A stretch of 64,000 nt of DNA from an uncultured Cohaesibacter sp. (GTDB lineage: Bacteria > Pseudomonadota > Alphaproteobacteria > Rhizobiales > Cohaesibacteraceae). Location: the NCBI RefSeq assembly GCF_963682185.1, contig NZ_OY821667.1, positions 1,160,109 to 1,224,108 on the forward strand. The letters are read 5' to 3'. Below the pieces are notes generated by a model that was given only the letters and a program-made list of their open reading frames with translations, was not told where the DNA came from and did not search any database. The position numbers and the translations under genes are program-made. Below are positions 18,119 through 27,495 of the stretch, in pieces (positions within the stretch are counted from its first letter, which is position 1; the number at the start of each line of letters is the position of its first letter).

Positions 18119-19171
18119 CTATTCTTTATTGAGATTATATTTCATGATGGATCCGTGCCGACCAAACCGATCGCGCTCGAGGCTATAGACATCTCCCTCA
18201 AGTGGTGTCGACTGGGATAGAATGGCATCAATGGCGGCCATGTCGTCCGGCGACAACGTCACAGCCCCAATGCCCAGATTGGCCGCAAGATGGCTGCGAT
18301 TGCGCGCGCCAACAATCACGCCAGCGACGGCAGGCCGAGCCAGAATGGCCGCCGAAGCAATGGTCGAAATGTCCGTATCATGCCGGTCTGCAATGGTCCG
18401 CAGGGTCTGCAACAGCGATTGGAAAAGATGCCAACCACCAAAGTCCTCGATGATCAGCTCGTATTTGATCAGGGACCGGTTCTCCAAATCGCCCTCGGGT
18501 TCAGCCACGCCAAGCCAACGGTCCGAAAGGAACCCGCCCGCAACCGTGCCATAGCAGAGAAAATGAAAATCATGGTCTGCCGCAAGCGCGGCCATGCGTT
18601 TTTCGGGTCGATGATCGAGCAGGGAATATTGCAGCTGTATCGTGGTCAGCGGCAACCCCGCAGCCTTCATGCTCACAACATGGTCACTATCGAAATTGGT
18701 GCAGCTGAGGAACCGCAAGCGGCCCTCCTGCTGAAATTCGTGGAGCCAATGCATAGCCTGCAGCCAATCGCCCTGCTCATAATCCCACCAGTGAAACTGC
18801 ACCAGATCAAGACGCTCCACACCAAGACGGGCGCGAGAGCGGTCAATGGTTTCCTGTAGCATCGGGCGGGTGAGACGGGAGAGCTTGTCCAGATCCGGCA
18901 CGCATTTGGTATGGACGTGAATGGCATCCAGCGCCTCGGAACCATGCTTGTCCGCATAGGCTTTACGGAAGGCGCCAATGATCTCCTCGACACCGGTATA
19001 GATATCGGCGCAGTCGAAGGTGGTAATCCCCGCTTCAGCGGTCGCAATCAGGTCTTCAACAGCCGCTTTCTTGTTGATCGCCCCATGCCCGCCGGCCAAT
19101 TGCCATCCGCCGCGGATAACGCGCGAAATGGCATAGTCAGGGGCCAGACTGAATTTTGGAAGGGTCGTCAT
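18119..19171 (-). CDS. Aldo/keto reductase
   Basis: NAD(P)H-dependent aldo/keto reductase, 350 residues, a TIM barrel. The catalytic set is visible as FDCADIYTG (Asp, Tyr), HTKCVPD (Lys) and VQFHWWDY (His), and a NADP-binding GARNRSH motif is near the C-terminus. It is a paralogue of the N-terminal half of the AKR-RidA fusion at 23.9-25.4 kb: both have the FHWW motif, a GGWxxFQ motif and the cofactor-binding end. The start at 19171 is 1 base after the stop of the TIGR04076-like gene, so the two are translated together. It probably acts on a carbonyl or imine formed from the transported compound. Confidence 0.86.
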   Translation of the reverse strand: MTTLPKFSLAPDYAISRVIRGGWQLAGGHGAINKKAAVEDLIATAEAGITTFDCADIYTGVEEIIGAFRKAYADKHGSEALDAIHVHTKCVPDLDKLSRLTRPMLQETIDRSRARLGVERLDLVQFHWWDYEQGDWLQAMHWLHEFQQEGRLRFLSCTNFDSDHVVSMKAAGLPLTTIQLQYSLLDHRPEKRMAALAADHDFHFLCYGTVAGGFLSDRWLGVAEPEGDLENRSLIKYELIIEDFGGWHLFQSLLQTLRTIADRHDTDISTIASAAILARPAVAGVIVGARNRSHLAANLGIGAVTLSPDDMAAIDAILSQSTPLEGDVYSLERDRFGRHGSIMKYNLNKE

Positions 19172-19172
19172 T

Positions 19173-19532
19173 TCAGGTCTCACTTTCTGGCGCCGTACCC
19201 GCTTCAAGCGGAACAGCCGTTGTTTCGGCATGACTGAATGTGCGCTTGCGGATACGCGTAATGCGAAAGCGCGTGCTGCAATTGGGATCAGGACAAGCGA
19301 CCTCGGCATCGGTGCTCATCCAGTCATTGGGGTGCGTGTCCCGCTGCTTGGCAGGCAAAAGCGGCAGAAGGGCCGCCAGCGAATAGATAGAAAAGCCCTG
19401 CCCCGGGGGCATGTGGATCATCTCACCGCGCAGCTCAAAATAGTCGCCAACCTTGGCACCGCAATAGATCGGCCCGCCTTCCGGCGCGATAACTTCCACC
19501 CTGAGGTCCCATAATTCGAAGCTGTCACTCAT
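19173..19532 (-). CDS. TIGR04076-like small protein
   Basis: A 119-residue cytoplasmic protein that I assign to the TIGR04076 family from its pattern: an N-terminal beta strand (LWDLRVEVI), then a Cys-G-x-K-x-GDYFEL segment and an MPPGQGFSIYSLAALLPLLP segment, with an extra Cys pair (CPDPNC) that could hold a metal. Family members often sit in operons with oxidoreductases; their function is not known. The ATG at 19532 overlaps the GntR stop by 8 bases (ATGAGTGA), and the stop is 1 base before the aldo/keto reductase, so it belongs firmly to this operon. Confidence 0.65.
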   Translation of the reverse strand: MSDSFELWDLRVEVIAPEGGPIYCGAKVGDYFELRGEMIHMPPGQGFSIYSLAALLPLLPAKQRDTHPNDWMSTDAEVACPDPNCSTRFRITRIRKRTFSHAETTAVPLEAGTAPESET

Positions 19533-20262
19533 CAGTCGTTCCCTCGACAATATCCTGACGCAGCAGGTTGAAGGATTGGGTTATATCGGAATGCAACGCC
19601 TTCACCGCAGCTTCGGGGTCACCTGCCGCCAACGCATCAATCAAAGCCCAATGATGATGCACCGCAGTCATCGAAGGCTTGCGACCATAGACAAGCGCCG
19701 AGGCCCGCACAAATGGGCCCGATTGCATCCAGAGACTGCGCACGATGGGCAACAGCACGTCCGAACCAGCCATGCCATAAACGGTGAAATGAAACTGATA
19801 ATTGAGCCCGGAAGTGACGCTGACCTGTTCATCATCAAGCGGCTTTTCAAAGGCCGCTTCACAGGCAGCCGTCATGGCGCGCAAGCTCTCGATGGTGGCT
19901 TTATCGGTCTTTGGCGTGGCCAGACGCACCAACTCGCCTTCGATCAGGCAGCGAACACGGGCGAGATCCTCAAGCCGCTCTGCGGTGATCAGTGGCACAC
20001 GGGTCGAGCGGTTCGGCATCATTTCCAACGCCTGGTCGGAGACCAAACGCGCCAGCGCTTCTCGCACCGGCATAATGGACACCTGCAAGGTGTCAGCCAG
20101 TGCCTGCATGCGCAACACCTGACCTGCGGCGAAGACCCCATGCATCAGCGATTTGGCCAGCTCTTGATATACCCGCTCCTGCAAAGACTCCCGCGCAACG
20201 GACCCCAGCCCAGGAATGGCCTTTGCATCGACGGTCTGATCTGCCTTCAGCATGTTCTTCAT
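19525..20262 (-). CDS. GntR-family regulator, FCD subfamily
   Basis: Transcription factor that begins the minus-strand half of the divergent ABC/aldo-keto reductase locus. A winged helix (the VYQELAKSLM to VREALARLVSDQALEM segments) is followed by an all-helical FCD ligand domain with the His-containing NYQFHFTVYG motif. The start is uncertain: I took the ATG at 20262 (246 residues). An upstream TTG at 20364 would place the N-terminus at the palindrome and make an odd Lys/Arg-rich extension. It probably controls both directions through the 16-bp palindrome at 20367-20382. Confidence 0.85.
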   Translation of the reverse strand: MKNMLKADQTVDAKAIPGLGSVARESLQERVYQELAKSLMHGVFAAGQVLRMQALADTLQVSIMPVREALARLVSDQALEMMPNRSTRVPLITAERLEDLARVRCLIEGELVRLATPKTDKATIESLRAMTAACEAAFEKPLDDEQVSVTSGLNYQFHFTVYGMAGSDVLLPIVRSLWMQSGPFVRASALVYGRKPSMTAVHHHWALIDALAAGDPEAAVKALHSDITQSFNLLRQDIVEGTTDE

Positions 20263-20366
20263 CCCTCGCTCGTCACTCCCGCCATCAGCAACCCGTTTCC
20301 CACCAGCCTTGATGGATTTTCTGTTTCTCTCTCTTTTTTTGCTTGCAAATGAGACTTGTGTCAATA

Positions 20367-20382
20367 ATCTTTGATCAAAGAT
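20367..20382. promoter_or_regulatory. 16-bp palindromic operator ATCTTTGATCAAAGAT
   Basis: A perfect 16-bp palindrome in the divergent region between the GntR gene and the livG-like gene. A TTGACA hexamer lies next to it on the minus strand (20364-20359), suggesting it overlaps the regulator's promoter. It is the best candidate for the FCD regulator's binding site and could act on both transcripts. Confidence 0.6.
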
Positions 20383-20416
20383 ATAAGATATAAATCTGTC
20401 TGCAGTGCACCGAGCA

Positions 20417-21289
20417 ATGACCCAACAGGCAGTAAAGCAAGAAGCAGATCAGCAAGAATCTGGGGATGGCATGACGCAGACCAAGGAAGGCCCGCAAGGT
20501 CCGATCAAAACCGGCCCGGCAAAAACAGAGGCGATTCTGTCTGCCCGGTCGCTAACGCGCAGCTTTCAGGGCTTCAAGGCGGTGGATGATTTGTCTCTGG
20601 ATCTCCATCAGGGCGAAATTCTGGGGCTCATCGGCCCCAATGGCGCAGGCAAGACCACCATGTTCAACATGCTGGCTGGGTCCCTGCTCCCAAGTTCCGG
20701 CTCCATTCTGCTTAATGGTAAGGATATCAGCCGCGAAGGAGCCGAAAAGCGATTAAAGCGCGGACTGGGCCGGACCTTTCAGATCCCCCGCCCCTTCCCC
20801 GAGATGACCGTCCTTGAAAATGTGCTCTGCGGCGCGCAAGGCCAATCTGGCGAACGTGCCATCAGCGCCTTTTTCCGCCCGGGCAAAAGTCGCCAAGATG
20901 AGGCCCGCGCTCTTGAAAAGGCGCGTCACCTTACCGACTTCCTGATGCTCTCCCATCTGGAGAATGAAAAAGCCCGTGTGCTTTCCGGTGGGCAGCGCAA
21001 GCTGCTCGAGCTGGCACGCATCCTGATGGCCGATCCAAAGGTCATCTTGCTCGATGAGCCCGCAGCGGGGGTCAACCCGACCCTGCTGCAAGAGATCATG
21101 GCGCGCATCGTCACTCTTAACGAGCAGGGCGTATCGATCCTGCTGATCGAGCACAATATGGATATGGTGGCGCGGCTTTGTTCCCGCGTCATGGTGATGG
21201 CGCTGGGCCAGAAGCTGGCAGAAGGAGCGCCCGACGCAGTCATTCGTGATCCCGAGGTCGTGCGCGCCTATCTGGGGGATGCAGCATGA
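20417..21289 (+). CDS. livG: Liv-type ABC transporter ATPase (LivG)
   Basis: Nucleotide-binding subunit of a branched-chain-amino-acid-type (HAAT) importer, acting at the inner membrane. It has Walker A GPNGAGKTT, the LivG-type insert with FQIPRPFPEMTVLENV, the LSGGQRKLLEL signature, Walker B VILLDEPAAGVNP and the LIEHNMDMV switch. The N-terminal ~40 residues before the ATPase fold are Gln/Glu/Lys-rich and unusual. Possible starts are ATG 20417 or ATG 20471; the second has GGGGA in front and would remove most of the extension. The gene overlaps livF by 4 bases. Confidence 0.9.
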   Translation: MTQQAVKQEADQQESGDGMTQTKEGPQGPIKTGPAKTEAILSARSLTRSFQGFKAVDDLSLDLHQGEILGLIGPNGAGKTTMFNMLAGSLLPSSGSILLNGKDISREGAEKRLKRGLGRTFQIPRPFPEMTVLENVLCGAQGQSGERAISAFFRPGKSRQDEARALEKARHLTDFLMLSHLENEKARVLSGGQRKLLELARILMADPKVILLDEPAAGVNPTLLQEIMARIVTLNEQGVSILLIEHNMDMVARLCSRVMVMALGQKLAEGAPDAVIRDPEVVRAYLGDAA

Positions 21290-22026
21290 CGACAGACATC
21301 CTGACCCTCAAGGACCTGCATGCGGGCTATCAATCCGATCTGCCCATCATCAACGGCATCGACCTGACGGTGCAGCAGGGCGAATTCGTGGTTCTGCTTG
21401 GCCCCAATGGCGCAGGCAAATCGACCCTCGTAAAGGCGGTTGCCGGCCTGGTGCCCATCCATTCGGGAATGGTACAGCTCAAAGGAGAGAATATCACTCA
21501 CCTGCCTGCGCATCTGAAGCTGCATAGCGGCATGACCTTCGTGCCGCAGACCGAAAATATCTTTACCCAAATGAGCATCCGCGAAAATCTTCAGATCTCG
21601 GCGCAGATCCTACCCAAGCAATTGCGTTCGGAACGCATCGAAGCGATGTTCGCCATGTTCCCCGATCTGGCCAAACGCCCCTCAACGCGCGCGGGGGCAC
21701 TCTCCGGCGGACAACGTCAGATGCTGGCCGTGGCCCGGGCCCTCATCACAGATCCTGCCCTGCTCATCCTTGATGAACCATCCGCTGGCCTATCGCCCCT
21801 CTTGGTCGACGAGGTCTTTGCCCGCATCAAGATGATCAATGAAACTGGCGTTACCATTCTTCTTGTCGAGCAAAATGTCCGCGTCGGCTTGGAAGTCGCC
21901 TCCCGCGGCGTCATCCTCGTGGAAGGCAAGGTGGCCCATGACGCCCCGTCCGCCGATTTGTCTGGCGATCCGGTGGTTACCGAACTCTATCTTGGTGGCG
22001 GTGGAGCCGAGGAGACAGCCCAATGA
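21286..22026 (+). CDS. livF: Liv-type ABC transporter ATPase (LivF)
   Basis: Second nucleotide-binding subunit of the importer, 246 residues. Walker A GPNGAGKST, the LSGGQRQMLAVARAL signature, Walker B LLILDEPSAGLSP and a VEQNVRVGLEVA switch region are all present. The FVPQTENIFTQMSI stretch is typical of LivF. The start overlaps the livG stop and the stop overlaps the livH start (ATGA-type overlaps), so the genes are translated as a tightly coupled set. Confidence 0.93.
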   Translation: MTTDILTLKDLHAGYQSDLPIINGIDLTVQQGEFVVLLGPNGAGKSTLVKAVAGLVPIHSGMVQLKGENITHLPAHLKLHSGMTFVPQTENIFTQMSIRENLQISAQILPKQLRSERIEAMFAMFPDLAKRPSTRAGALSGGQRQMLAVARALITDPALLILDEPSAGLSPLLVDEVFARIKMINETGVTILLVEQNVRVGLEVASRGVILVEGKVAHDAPSADLSGDPVVTELYLGGGGAEETAQ

Positions 22027-22937
22027 CCTTGCAACCCATCATGGATGGCCTCGTGAATGGCTCGATCATCGGCCTTGGAGCCATTGGCGTCACCCTGACC
22101 TATTCTATCCTGCGCTTTGCCAACTTCGCTCATGGCGAAATGCTGTCATGGGGCGCCTATCTGGCCCTTACCGTAAGCGCGGCCTTGGGCACCATGCTGC
22201 CCGGCCTAGGCACCCCGATTGGCCCCTTTTCCTTCGGCTGGTCGGTGCCCATTGCCATGATCACCTCCATGGTCTTGACTGGTCTGGTTGCCCTCACGGT
22301 AGACTGGCTGCTCTTTGGTCGCCTGCGCAAGGCAGGGTCAGCCCAGATCATTCTGGTGATGTCGTCCTTTGGTGCCGCGCTGGCGCTACGCAATCTGCTG
22401 GAATTCATCTACACCTCCAGTCCGGCCTATTTCACCAATGCGCTGCAGATTTCGCGCCCCATCCTGCCCGGCCTCAGAGCAACACCTGACCAGCTGCTGG
22501 TCCTGGTACTGGCCGTCATCATGGTGGTTGCGGTGCATCTGCTTCTCACGAAATCGGCCGCTGGCCGCTCCATGCGTGCGGTCTCGGAAAATCCGGATCT
22601 CGCCAGCCTTGCAGGCATCGACACCCGTGCCGTCATTCGCATGGTCTGGATGCTGGGGGCTGCGCTCGCTGCCGTTGGCGGCATCATGTCTGGCGTTGTG
22701 GTGCAGATACGCCCCACCATGGGCCTTGACCTGCTGCTTCCCCTCTTTGCCGCCTCCATTCTGGGAGGTATCGGCTCCGTGCCCGGCGCGATGATCGCCG
22801 GACTGATGGTTGGGCTTGCCGAAGCTTTCACTGTGCAGATCATTGGCGCGGAATGGCGGGCTGCGGTGTCGTTTGTCATCCTCGTCGCCATGCTATTATT
22901 GCGCCCTCAGGGCATTTTCGGAAAGGCTGCGGCATGA
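22023..22937 (+). CDS. livH: Liv-type ABC transporter permease (LivH)
   Basis: Inner-membrane permease of the HAAT importer, 304 residues with eight or so hydrophobic segments. The N-terminus carries the LivH pattern GSIIGLGAIGVTLTYSILRFANFAHGE (shown in part), and the EAA-like loop lies near A-L-A-A-V-G-G-I-M-S-G. It forms the channel with LivM. Four-base overlaps join it to livF and to livM. Confidence 0.92.
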   Translation: MTLQPIMDGLVNGSIIGLGAIGVTLTYSILRFANFAHGEMLSWGAYLALTVSAALGTMLPGLGTPIGPFSFGWSVPIAMITSMVLTGLVALTVDWLLFGRLRKAGSAQIILVMSSFGAALALRNLLEFIYTSSPAYFTNALQISRPILPGLRATPDQLLVLVLAVIMVVAVHLLLTKSAAGRSMRAVSENPDLASLAGIDTRAVIRMVWMLGAALAAVGGIMSGVVVQIRPTMGLDLLLPLFAASILGGIGSVPGAMIAGLMVGLAEAFTVQIIGAEWRAAVSFVILVAMLLLRPQGIFGKAAA

Positions 22938-23932
22938 TCGATCTTCTTTCCTACGGCGCCTTCTTCCTCACCATGGCCTTGACCTATGCAGTCATCTGCC
23001 TTGGCCTCAATCTGCAATGGGGTCAGACCGGCCTCTTCAATGTTGGCGTCGCGGGCTTTGTTGCTGTCGGGGCCTATGTCTCCTCCATCCTGACGACCCC
23101 TGCCATCGACGGACGACTGGGCGGCTTCGATCTGCCAATCGTCATCGGCTGGCTTGGTGGTGGGTTGGGGGCTGGCATCCTTTGCTTTTTGCTGGGGGCC
23201 CTCACTTTGCGTCTGCGGGCGGATTATCTCGCCATCGCCACCTTTGGCGCGGCTGTGGTGATCCAGCTGACGCTGCTCAATCTGGAAGGCATCACCGGTG
23301 GGCCGTTCGGCATCGGCTTCATTCCTCGCCCTTTCGGGGGACTGGCAGAAAATCCGAGTCTATTTGCCATCGCCAATCTGGGCGTACTGATCCTCCTTGT
23401 GCTGGTCTGCTATTTCGCCCTGCAACGCCTGACGCGTTCCCCCTGGGGCCGGGTACTGCGTGCCTTGCGCGAAGATGAAGAGGCAGCCAAGGCTCTGGGC
23501 AAAGATCCGGTCACCTATCGTTTGCAGGCCTTTGCCATCGGCGGCTTTATCATGGGGCTAGGCGGCGCGGCACAGGCCCATTTCATTGGCTTCATCGCAC
23601 CGGACAACTATATGCCCACCCTGACCTTTCAGGTCTGGACTATGCTGATTGTCGGCGGCTCGGGCAACATGCGCGGGGCCATTCTTGGTGCTGTGCTGGT
23701 CTGGGCCATCTGGGCCCTATCCGGCAGCCTCGTTGCCAGCGTCTTTCCGCCAGATCAGCAGGCCCGCGCTGCATCCCTGCAAATCGTACTCATCGGCGTT
23801 GCCCTCTGCCTCGTGCTGCTGCTACGCCCCTATGGCATTCTGGGCGAGGCTGGCACCGTGCGCGCACCCTTGCGGCGCGCCCTTCGCCGCGATTTAAATT
23901 CTCACTCTGAAGGACAAAAGACAGATGTCTGA
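22934..23932 (+). CDS. livM: Liv-type ABC transporter permease (LivM)
   Basis: Second permease of the importer, 332 residues, strongly hydrophobic. Family features are the LGLNLQWGQTGLFNVG stretch near residue 25, the LRADYLAIATFG segment near 95 and the EDEEAAKALGKDP cytoplasmic loop. The ATG at 22934 overlaps the livH stop (ATGA), which fixes the start against a longer in-frame possibility at 22853. Its stop overlaps the ATG of the AKR-RidA fusion, tying the transporter to that enzyme. Confidence 0.92.
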   Translation: MIDLLSYGAFFLTMALTYAVICLGLNLQWGQTGLFNVGVAGFVAVGAYVSSILTTPAIDGRLGGFDLPIVIGWLGGGLGAGILCFLLGALTLRLRADYLAIATFGAAVVIQLTLLNLEGITGGPFGIGFIPRPFGGLAENPSLFAIANLGVLILLVLVCYFALQRLTRSPWGRVLRALREDEEAAKALGKDPVTYRLQAFAIGGFIMGLGGAAQAHFIGFIAPDNYMPTLTFQVWTMLIVGGSGNMRGAILGAVLVWAIWALSGSLVASVFPPDQQARAASLQIVLIGVALCLVLLLRPYGILGEAGTVRAPLRRALRRDLNSHSEGQKTDV

Positions 23933-25388
23933 CACACCTGATCGTATTGATCTCGCCCCCGGGCTCAACATTTCCCGCCTTGTTTGTGGTTTGTGGCAGG
24001 TTGCCGATCTGGAAAAGGACGGAGACCTGCTGGACCCGCAAGAAACGGCTCCGCGTCTTGCGGCCTATGCCGAAGCCGGTTTTGACAGCTTCGACATGGC
24101 CGACCATTATGGCTCGGCCGAGCTGATCACCGGAGCCCTGCTAGCAAACAGCCCCAAGGACACACCCATCCGCGCCTTCACCAAATGGTGCCCCGAACCC
24201 GGCCCCATGACACCGGAAATCGTCCGCGCCGGCGTACAGGAACGCCTTGACCGCCTCGGTGTCGATGCGGTTGATCTGTTGCAGTTCCACTGGTGGAGCT
24301 TTGAAGATCCGCGCTGGCTCGACGCCATGCACGAGATGGAGAAGCTGCGCGATGAAGGCCTCATCAAGGCCATCGGCGTCACCAATTTCGATGCGGCCCA
24401 TCTAGCGCTGGCGCTTGAGGAGGGCATCAAAATCGTCTCCAATCAGGTTAGCTTCTCGCTGGTTGACCGTCGTGCTGCCGGTCCCCTCTCAGCCCTTTGC
24501 GCCAAATACGGCATCAAGCTGCTCGCCTATGGCACCCTTTGCGGTGGATTCATTTCCGAAAAATGGTTGGGCAAGCCCGAGCCGCAGGAGATCGCCGACT
24601 GGAGCCGTATGAAATATAAGCGCTTCATCGATACCGCCGGCGGTTGGGATGCGTTCCAGACATTGCTGTCTACCGCCCATACCATTGCTGAAAAGCACGG
24701 CGTTTCGCTTTCCAACGTCGCCAGTCGCTGGGTGCTGGAACATCCGGCTGTCGGAGCGACCATCATCGGCGCACGCATCACCGAAGCCGAACATCGGGCA
24801 AGCAACCTCAATGTCTTCAAATTCGCGCTTGATGCCGAAGATCACGCGGCACTGGACGCCGCCTTTGCCCAGATGTCTGCGGTTCCGGGTGACTGCGGCG
24901 ACGAATATCGCAAGCCACCCTTCCTGACCGCATCGGGCGATCTTTCCCACCATCTCTCTTCGATTGCACCGGTCAATCCGGCCGTGGCAGACCCCAGCCT
25001 TGCCGATCGCGCCCGTGTCTTCTCCGGCTCCAAGTGGGAACCCTTGGCAGGCTATTGTCGCGCCGTCCGCGTTGGTAACCGCATTCTCGTTTCAGGCACC
25101 ACGGCAACCCACGGCGCCGACCATGCCGTTGCGCCAAATGATGCCGGGGCACAGGCAACCTATATTCTCGACAAGATCATCGGAGCCATTCGTGCCCATG
25201 GCGCTGGTCCGGAACATGTCGTGCGCACGCGCATCTATCTTGTCGATGTGGAAGATTGTGAAGCGGTGTCCATTGCCCATGGGCGTTTCTTCTCCGACAC
25301 TTGCCCGGCCAACACCCTGTTGCAGGTGGCAAAACTCGTCGGCCCCTATCGCGTAGAAATCGAAGCGGAAGCCGTGCTGCCGTCATAA
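23925..25388 (+). CDS. Aldo/keto reductase fused to a RidA (YjgF) domain
   Basis: A 487-residue two-domain protein. Residues ~1-325 are an aldo/keto reductase with FDMADHYGSAE (Asp, Tyr), FTKWCPEP (Lys), LQFHWWSFEDP (His) and a C-terminal cofactor site (IIGARITEAEH). Residues ~345-487 are a RidA-family domain, with ILVSGTTATHG, VVRTRIYLVDV and VEIEAEAVLPS. The Arg that makes canonical RidA an imine deaminase (P-A-R) is replaced by Asn463 (CPANT), so the domain may bind or sense rather than deaminate. The two activities together suggest handling of an imine/enamine or aldehyde made from the imported compound. The start overlaps the livM stop by 8 bases. Confidence 0.87.
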   Translation: MSDTPDRIDLAPGLNISRLVCGLWQVADLEKDGDLLDPQETAPRLAAYAEAGFDSFDMADHYGSAELITGALLANSPKDTPIRAFTKWCPEPGPMTPEIVRAGVQERLDRLGVDAVDLLQFHWWSFEDPRWLDAMHEMEKLRDEGLIKAIGVTNFDAAHLALALEEGIKIVSNQVSFSLVDRRAAGPLSALCAKYGIKLLAYGTLCGGFISEKWLGKPEPQEIADWSRMKYKRFIDTAGGWDAFQTLLSTAHTIAEKHGVSLSNVASRWVLEHPAVGATIIGARITEAEHRASNLNVFKFALDAEDHAALDAAFAQMSAVPGDCGDEYRKPPFLTASGDLSHHLSSIAPVNPAVADPSLADRARVFSGSKWEPLAGYCRAVRVGNRILVSGTTATHGADHAVAPNDAGAQATYILDKIIGAIRAHGAGPEHVVRTRIYLVDVEDCEAVSIAHGRFFSDTCPANTLLQVAKLVGPYRVEIEAEAVLPS

Positions 25389-25412
25389 CAAGAGCCCTTG
25401 TGCTTTTCCGAT

Positions 25413-25452
25413 AAAGGCCTCGGGCAAAGCGCCTGAGGTCTTTGCTGTTTTT
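25413..25452 (+). terminator. Intrinsic terminator after the AKR-RidA gene
   Basis: AAAGGCCTCGGGC pairs imperfectly with GCGCCTGAGGTCTTT, followed by GCTGTTTTTG. It closes the liv/AKR-RidA operon 25 bases after the stop codon. Confidence 0.75.
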
Positions 25453-26070
25453 GGGGACTATTGCCTACCATTTGGCATGCCTCATTGGGCACAGACTGCA
25501 TTTGCGGCTTTGAGCGCGTTCAAGCTATTAGTTTAGGCGAGGAATATGCTTCCCCTTCAAATTTCACCTGAGTGTCTCTCTGTGCGCATGGCCAGTAGGG
25601 CCGGTCTTTCCGAGCCATTCGGGAAAATCCGACCAGCCGGGGCCGAGTGTCAGCCCCTTGCGAACAATGTAATCCACCCTAGCCTTCTGGCTGGCGGAAT
25701 GAAGACTTCTCGACGAAATGTCTTCGATGCGCGCTTGATCCTAGGTTTTCAAAGCCAATGAGGCCTCTGCAAAAACAGAGCAGAATTTAGCTTCCTGCTG
25801 CTGGGCCATCTGCAACTTTTAAGCGGGAGGGAGAGATGCCAGAGAATGACTTGTTGCAAGCGACCAGTTCGCTATTCCCCTACTTCTTGCAAATCTTCTC
25901 GGCCATTTCAAACAGAGAGCTAACCTTTTGGCCTAGGGATACAAAAGCCCCACGACACTTTTAAGCATTTAGGACTTTTAAGTCATTTCAAACTTTGGCA
26001 GTATGCTCTCCTATTCAGGCTTTATCACAGCCTTTCAAAGCCTCCTCTCGAAGTTCATCCGGAAACCTGT
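25453..26070. other. Non-coding or decayed stretch
   Basis: About 620 bases without a convincing intact gene. On the minus strand, around 25,560-25,720, short peptide-like stretches with W-S-D-F-P-E-W-L-G-K-T-G could be a remnant of a GcvA-type LysR protein, but frames are broken and the match is weak. The last 100 bases are AT-rich and should hold the promoter of the MFS gene. Confidence 0.35.
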
Positions 26071-27264
26071 ATGACATCTCTTCCAAGCTACACTCTCGGC
26101 AGAGTCGTGACTGCTCTTGCAATTGCCACAACCTTGCTTGGAAGCACCGCTCCCAATCCACTTTACCCCATTTATATTGCCAAACTCGGGATCGCACATG
26201 CGCAGTCTACACTCATCTTCGCAATCTATGCTGTAGGCACCCTGATTTCCCTTCTGCTCACAGCATGGCTTAGTCGGCACATCAGCGATATGCGCAAGCT
26301 ACTTGTTCCCGGGCTATTGATTACGGCAATGGGTGCACTGCTCTTTGGGTTCGCGGACAATCTTTTGATGTTGCTCATTGGGCGTTTCCTCAACGGATTT
26401 GGCACAGGAGCCATAACTGGAATGGGCTCGGCAACGCTCATTGCGTTATCAGCACCCGGCCGCAAGCACATTGGGGCGACCATTGCCACAGTAGCCTTTA
26501 CAGGAGGGGCTGCCGGTGGGCCCTTGATCAGCTCCGCTGCGCTGTCACTTGGAGCGGCTCCCACGATACTCCCCTTTCTGTTGATCGCCGCCTTATCGGC
26601 AGTTGGAATTATCGGTTTCAAACTGGCCGATTGGCCAGACAGCGAGAAAGCTGACAACAACGAGGTGCGGACGGAAGATGGCAGAACCAATCTCGGCCTT
26701 TATCTTTTGGCATGCCTGGGTGTCATGACAGCCTGGACAATCACTTCGGCGCTGATGGCTCTTGGCACAGATCTGGCTTTGAATGTTTATGGCTTTACAT
26801 CCATCAGTACAGCAGGACTGGTTACGGCGGTTTTTCAACTATTTGGAGGATTCGGGCAGGCCTACTTTGGGCGCAAACAATCTTTCGTTCCCTTGATAGG
26901 AGGATTTTCCGGACTTGCATTTGTCCTTGGGTTGCTCGTCTTGCTAGCGGGCGGCTATCATCCCGCCATGTTCATGTTGCTAATGCCCCTCTTTGGACTT
27001 TCTTATGGAGCGATATTTGTCCAGTCACTATCCTTCGCCGGAACGGCAGCGGCACCGCGCCGCAGGGCAGCGCTAATTGCAACATTTTACGTTGGAGGGT
27101 ACCTCGCCAATGCACTTCCAACCATCGGACTGGGCGTTGTCACTGACCGCGTCGGGTTGACCCTTGCATTCCAAGGCTTCTCCTTGATCGTTGTCTGTCT
27201 GTCGCTCCTGGGAATTGCCTACACATTTGTCATAAAGAACCGACATACCTTCACCCCTTGCTGA
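26071..27264 (+). CDS. MFS transporter
   Basis: Major facilitator superfamily carrier, 397 residues with twelve predicted membrane helices in two halves joined by a polar loop (residues ~188-212, D-S-E-K-A-D-N-N-E). The motif-A-like segment after helix 2 is LSRHISDMRKL and a second-half equivalent is FGRKQSF. It resembles drug or small-metabolite efflux carriers of the MFS-1 type. It stands alone between two unrelated operons, with no regulator of its own nearby, so the substrate is unknown. The start is preceded by CCGGAAACCTGT. Confidence 0.82.
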   Translation: MTSLPSYTLGRVVTALAIATTLLGSTAPNPLYPIYIAKLGIAHAQSTLIFAIYAVGTLISLLLTAWLSRHISDMRKLLVPGLLITAMGALLFGFADNLLMLLIGRFLNGFGTGAITGMGSATLIALSAPGRKHIGATIATVAFTGGAAGGPLISSAALSLGAAPTILPFLLIAALSAVGIIGFKLADWPDSEKADNNEVRTEDGRTNLGLYLLACLGVMTAWTITSALMALGTDLALNVYGFTSISTAGLVTAVFQLFGGFGQAYFGRKQSFVPLIGGFSGLAFVLGLLVLLAGGYHPAMFMLLMPLFGLSYGAIFVQSLSFAGTAAAPRRRAALIATFYVGGYLANALPTIGLGVVTDRVGLTLAFQGFSLIVVCLSLLGIAYTFVIKNRHTFTPC

Positions 27265-27495
27265 GAAACTTGGCCGATATTTGCCTTGTTGGTAAGTCTC
27301 GGTGAATGCTCCCGCGCATCCTTCCAAACAAACTCATCCAAAAATCAGCGGAATTTGGTACGCGAAGAGCTATTTGCCGCGACGTGGCAATTTCGAATTG
27401 GTAAGAAAGTTTCAGACAAAACAGCCCCAAAAAGGTCACTCTTTGCTTATTTGCGATCTCTGGGTATTGATCCGCTTATTCCGGGTCCAAGCAGG

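Noticed and set aside
25546..25761. 71-codon plus-strand frame after the AKR-RidA terminator
   Set aside because: No ribosome-binding site or family pattern; a faint LysR-like remnant on the other strand is equally weak.
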